Positions 6,755 to 9,663 of a DNA stretch of 9,663 nt are shown piece by piece. Made by a program: the position numbers and the translations under genes. This DNA is from Thiomonas sp. (GTDB taxonomy: Bacteria > Pseudomonadota > Gammaproteobacteria > Burkholderiales > Burkholderiaceae_C), in the NCBI GenBank assembly GCA_027451915.1, contig DAIDHU010000347.1, positions 1 through 9,663 of the forward strand, written 5' to 3'. Numbering within the stretch: the first letter of the stretch is position 1; every line of letters begins with the position of its first letter. The notes beneath the pieces were generated by a model that ran no database searches, was not told where the DNA came from, and saw only the letters and a program-made list of their open reading frames with translations.

Positions 6755-7588
6755 ATGACCGCAGCTCTCGACGACCTACCCGACACCCTGCGATGGCACC
6801 TGGAGGACATCGATCTCCAGGCCGTCGATTGCGCCGCCGTGGCGCCGCGGGACGATATTTTCCTGCTCGTGTGCAGCGCCTCGTTCATCGAGAGCGGGAC
6901 CGACCTGTACACGCGCAACCTGCTGGAGTATTTCGCCGGCGACCCCGAGTTCGAGTCCTGGCTGCGCGACCGCTGGGAACCCGAGGAACTGCAGCATGGG
7001 CGTGCCTTGCGCGCCTACGTGAACCGCGTCTGGCCCGAATTCGACTGGGAAGGCGCCTTCGCCGATTTCTTCACCGAATATTCGGCCCTGTGCACACTGG
7101 ACGAACTGGAGCCCTCGCGCGGGCGCGAGCTGGTGGCGCGCTGCATCGTCGAGATGGGCACCACCACCTACTACCAGGCCCTCAACGCCATCTGCGACGA
7201 ACCCGTGCTGCGCGACCTCACCTGGCGCATTCGCACCGACGAGGTGCAGCACTACAAGCACTTCTACCACCGCTTTCTCAGCTACCGGCGCAGCGAGGGC
7301 CTGGGGCGCAGCCAGGTGATCGCAGCGCTGTGGCGCCGCGTGGCGGAGCTGCGACGCAGCGATGCCGACGTGGCCTTGCGCCACGCCAGCGCCTGGCGCT
7401 GGCGCGACAGCGCCGAGCCGCCCGCATTGTCCGACGTGCGCCAGCGCCTGTTCGACCGCATGCGCACCGAATACCCCATCGAGCTGGCCGTGCGCATGAT
7501 CATCAAGCCCCTGCAACTCGGCCCGCGCCTGCAGCGCTGGGCCGAGCGCCCGCTCAGCGCGATTGCGCGGCGTGTGTTGCTGAACTGA
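6755..7588 (+). CDS. Ferritin-like di-iron protein, possibly acyl-ACP desaturase- or oxygenase-related
   Basis: Seen: 277 residues, no signal peptide or membrane segment. The complete ligand pattern of a four-helix carboxylate-bridged di-iron site is present: E46 (SFIESGTDLY), E78-x-x-H81 (PEELQH), E133 (IVEMGTTTYY) and E163-x-x-H166 (TDEVQH). The 30-32 residue spacing within each helix pair fits a ferritin-like bundle at about residues 36-175. Residues 180-277 form a basic, helical tail with no recognised motif. Known: this arrangement occurs in ferritins, ribonucleotide reductase R2 and soluble acyl-ACP desaturases; E(E/L)xxH followed by DExxH recalls the desaturases. Inference: an O2-activating oxidase, desaturase or oxygenase is likelier than iron storage, because it is longer than a ferritin. 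Substrate is unknown. The ATG at 6755 is preferred over an in-frame ATG at 6587 because it has AAGGA upstream and the earlier 56 codons look like non-coding sequence. Its end overlaps the opposing glycosyltransferase. Confidence 0.85.
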   Translation: MTAALDDLPDTLRWHLEDIDLQAVDCAAVAPRDDIFLLVCSASFIESGTDLYTRNLLEYFAGDPEFESWLRDRWEPEELQHGRALRAYVNRVWPEFDWEGAFADFFTEYSALCTLDELEPSRGRELVARCIVEMGTTTYYQALNAICDEPVLRDLTWRIRTDEVQHYKHFYHRFLSYRRSEGLGRSQVIAALWRRVAELRRSDADVALRHASAWRWRDSAEPPALSDVRQRLFDRMRTEYPIELAVRMIIKPLQLGPRLQRWAERPLSAIARRVLLN

Positions 7589-8732
7589 GCCCGGCAGGCA
7601 GTGCGGGCTGTTCGCGCAGGATGCGCTCGAGCAGCCCGGGAAGCTCGAACACCGCGCGGTTGCGCAGCGTCGCCACGCGCGCACGGTAGCTTGGCAGCTC
7701 GTCCAGCAACTGGCGCACGGCTGGCGCGATGTGCCGGAACGAGGGCAGCACCAGGCCCAGGCCCTGCTCACGCACCCATTGCGTGTTGTAGCGCTCCTGG
7801 GGCATGGTCCATGCGTTGCGCGTGACCACCACCGGCAGCCCCAGGTGCAGCGCCTCGCTGAGGCTGCCCGGCCCTGGCTTGCCGATGAAAAAATCTCCCA
7901 TGCGCATCACCTCGGCCACCGCCGGGGTGAAACCCAGCACCAGACGCGGCGCGCGCGCGGGCTGCGCGCGCAGGCGCTCGGCCAGGCGTTGATTGTGGCC
8001 GCAAAGCAGGATGAGCTGCAGGTCATCCAGGCGTTCGGCGATGCCCAGCATCGCACGCGCCCCATGGCCGCCGAACATGACCACGCCGGTCGGTCGCCGC
8101 GGGTCCAGCCCATGCGCGGCGCGCGCCGCGGCCTGGTCGAAGGCCGGGTCGAGACGATAGAAATCGGGGCGGATGATCATGCCCGAGGTCGCGTGCACGC
8201 GCTCGGGCGCGTGGCCGGCCTGCAGGGCCTGACGCACCGCGTGCGCGCTGCCGCACACGAAATGCTGCTGCTGTCCGGGCTCGATCCAGAAATGCGGCGG
8301 GTGATCGGCCAGATCGGTGAGCACGGTCACGTAGGGCACGCCGGGCAGGGTGCTGCCCAGGCTCTGGTACAGCGCGCGGTTGAAATTCGGGATCAGCGAG
8401 ACCACCAGATCGGGCTCGCTGCGCGCCCAGTGCTGCTGCAGCACGCGTACCAGGCTCGGGTGCAGGAGATGGATCAGCGCCTGCAGCACCCGCAGTTCGG
8501 TGCGCAGGCCCAGGGTCAGGCCGTGGGCCAGGCGCGCGTTGTAGTAATCCTCGGGCGAGAAGGTGCGCCAGCGCAGCGAGCCCCCCGGATCGAGCAGCTC
8601 GGTGAGGTTGACCAGGCGCAGGTCCCAGCCCAGCCCGGCCTCGGCCAGCGCCTGCTGCAGCGCCAGCGCGGAGGCGCGATGCCCGCCACCGGCGTTGAAA
8701 TAGACCAGGTCGACTCGCGGCGCCGCGCTCAC
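7554..8732 (-). CDS. MGDG-synthase/MurG-like glycosyltransferase (GT28 fold)
   Basis: Seen: 392 residues from a GTG start. The N-terminal domain has the FNAGGGHRAS loop (residues 12-21, H18) and VLTDLADHPPHFW (137-149), matching the GGGH and TDL...H...W motifs of MGDG synthases. The C-terminal domain has FGGHG (220-224), GKPGPGSLSEALHLGLPVV (284-302, E293) and PQERYN (311-316), the nucleotide-sugar site of GT28/MurG enzymes. Known: such GT-B enzymes transfer galactose, glucose or glucuronate to diacylglycerol, or GlcNAc in MurG; they are monotopic on the inner membrane. Inference: it makes a glycolipid; donor and acceptor are not readable. The GTG at 8732 is chosen because it overlaps the upstream ABC gene's stop (GTGA) and has AGGGGG at 8740-8745, 7 bases before it. 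The last 35 bases run antisense into the di-iron gene, leaving no room for a terminator. Confidence 0.9.
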   Translation of the reverse strand: MSAAPRVDLVYFNAGGGHRASALALQQALAEAGLGWDLRLVNLTELLDPGGSLRWRTFSPEDYYNARLAHGLTLGLRTELRVLQALIHLLHPSLVRVLQQHWARSEPDLVVSLIPNFNRALYQSLGSTLPGVPYVTVLTDLADHPPHFWIEPGQQQHFVCGSAHAVRQALQAGHAPERVHATSGMIIRPDFYRLDPAFDQAAARAAHGLDPRRPTGVVMFGGHGARAMLGIAERLDDLQLILLCGHNQRLAERLRAQPARAPRLVLGFTPAVAEVMRMGDFFIGKPGPGSLSEALHLGLPVVVTRNAWTMPQERYNTQWVREQGLGLVLPSFRHIAPAVRQLLDELPSYRARVATLRNRAVFELPGLLERILREQPALPAGLSSATHAAQSR

Positions 8733-9663
8733 TCCGCCGCCCCCTGGGGCTGCTCTTCGCCGGGGTTGTCGAGACTGAACACGTCGGCGTTGTCGTCGTA
8801 GGCGTAGATCTCGGCGTAGCGGCCCCAGTCGATGGCGGTGTCGAGCACGTGCTCGGCCTCCTCCTCGCTGAGCAGGTCCTCCAGCTCGGCGCGAAAGCGC
8901 GTGCCGGGGGCGCGGTGGTTGTGGCGCTCGTCGAGCACCGCGCGCACCCGCGCGGCCAAGGGCACGCGCGCGATCAGGTGGCGCGCGAACAGCTCCTTGC
9001 GCTCCTGCACGTCGGCGTCCACGAACATGCGTCCGGAGGCGGTCAGCTCGATGTCGCCGTCCGAGACTTGCGCGAAACCCAGCAGTTCCACGGCCTCGAT
9101 CAGCGGGAACAGGTCGTCCACCGAGAAATGCATGTCCTCGGCCAGCTCGGGCAGGCTGATGCGGCTGTTGCCCGAGCCCTGCTCCAGCGCGTGCAGTTCC
9201 TCCAGCAGGCCGGCGAGCTGGTTCACCGACACCGGCGGCAGGCGGTGCCCGATGCTCAGCGCGCCGCGCTGGGCCACGTTCACGGCGGCCGCGGGACGCG
9301 AGGTCATGATGCCGTAGATGTGTTCCACCAGGTCGCGGAATTCCTGCGACTCGCGATCCCGCGGCTGCGCCAGGCCCACCGGGATCTCCGCGCGCACACG
9401 CCCGGGGTTGGAGCCCAGGATGACGATGCGGTCGGCCATCAGCACCGCCTCCTCGATGTTGTGGGAAACCAGCAAGATGCCGCGGGTGGGGATCTTGCGC
9501 TCGGCCCACAGGTCCAGCAGATCGGTGCGCATGGTCTCGGCCGTCAGCACGTCCAGCGCCGAGAAGGGTTCGTCCATCAGCAGCACGTCGGGGTTGATGA
9601 CCAGCGCGCGCGCGAAGCCCACGCGCTGGCGCATGCCGCCGGAGAGTTCCCGCGGATAGGCCG
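8729..9663 (-). CDS. NitT/TauT-type ABC transporter ATP-binding protein with C-terminal AAA-associated domain (5' part missing)
   Basis: Seen: about 310 C-terminal residues; the start, including Walker A, is off the window. The visible ATPase part begins at the signature (YPRELSGGMRQR, near 9660-9623), then Walker B VLLMDEPF (Asp codon 9572-9574, catalytic Glu 9569-9571), the D-loop SALD, and the H-loop SHN about 36 residues further on. A second domain (about 9238-8792) runs from GHRLPPVSVNQL through LPELAEDMHFSVDDLFPLIEAVELLGF to DTAIDWGRYAEIYAYD, characteristic of the AAA-associated C-terminal domain found on a subset of nitrate/sulfonate/taurine-type ATPases. Known: these ATPases drive import with a membrane permease and usually a periplasmic binding protein; the extra domain is poorly characterised and probably regulatory. 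Inference: the permease gene should lie just upstream, beyond the right edge. The substrate cannot be assigned. The stop codon overlaps the glycosyltransferase start, so the two are co-translated. Confidence 0.93.
   Translation of the reverse strand, partial: AYPRELSGGMRQRVGFARALVINPDVLLMDEPFSALDVLTAETMRTDLLDLWAERKIPTRGILLVSHNIEEAVLMADRIVILGSNPGRVRAEIPVGLAQPRDRESQEFRDLVEHIYGIMTSRPAAAVNVAQRGALSIGHRLPPVSVNQLAGLLEELHALEQGSGNSRISLPELAEDMHFSVDDLFPLIEAVELLGFAQVSDGDIELTASGRMFVDADVQERKELFARHLIARVPLAARVRAVLDERHNHRAPGTRFRAELEDLLSEEEAEHVLDTAIDWGRYAEIYAYDDNADVFSLDNPGEEQPQGAAE

Noticed and set aside
7554..9509. A 651-residue fusion protein reading through from the ABC gene region into the glycosyltransferase
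   Set aside because: The first 259 residues are a shadow of the ABC ATPase frame with Arg/Ala/Gly bias. The coherent glycosyltransferase begins at GTG 8732, overlapping the ATPase stop.

Overview
The window is GC-rich, tightly packed chromosomal DNA. It looks like a betaproteobacterium of the Burkholderiales type. This is inferred from the divergent glnE / yhdP pair followed by a nitrilase-family amidase, an order familiar from that group, and from protein sequence style. No rRNA or other marker is present, so the genus cannot be named. I see no mobile element, CRISPR array, tRNA or phage gene.

Layout from left to right. (1) Positions 1-624, minus strand: the N-terminal 208 residues of GlnE, the glutamine synthetase adenylyltransferase/deadenylylase, cut by the window edge. 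(2) After a divergent 215-base spacer, yhdP (about 840-4991, plus), a very large AsmA-like inner-membrane protein implicated in phospholipid transport to the outer membrane. (3) Only 41 bases later, a nitrilase-superfamily amidase of the deaminated-glutathione amidase type (5033-5839, plus). (4) Convergent to it, beyond a GC-rich hairpin, an OmpA-family lipoprotein with a glycine-zipper segment (5905-6564, minus). (5) A 190-base divergent spacer with two inverted repeats. (6) A ferritin-like di-iron protein with a complete E / ExxH / E / ExxH ligand set (6755-7588, plus). (7) Convergent and overlapping its 3' end by 35 bases, an MGDG-synthase/MurG-like glycosyltransferase (7554-8732, minus). 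(8) Upstream of and overlapping that gene by a GTGA junction, a NitT/TauT-type ABC ATPase with a C-terminal AAA-associated domain (8729 to beyond 9663, minus), cut by the right edge.

How the genes fit together. The left half is core metabolism: nitrogen control (GlnE), envelope lipid homeostasis (YhdP) and metabolite repair (amidase). The right half has an envelope and lipid flavour: a peptidoglycan-binding outer-membrane lipoprotein, a di-iron protein whose iron-site layout resembles acyl-ACP desaturases, and a lipid-glycosyltransferase-like enzyme translationally coupled to an ABC transporter ATPase. The coupled ABC/glycosyltransferase pair and its di-iron neighbour are the part I cannot place in a named pathway, and the most worthwhile part to follow up. 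No clearly new system is demonstrated by this window alone.
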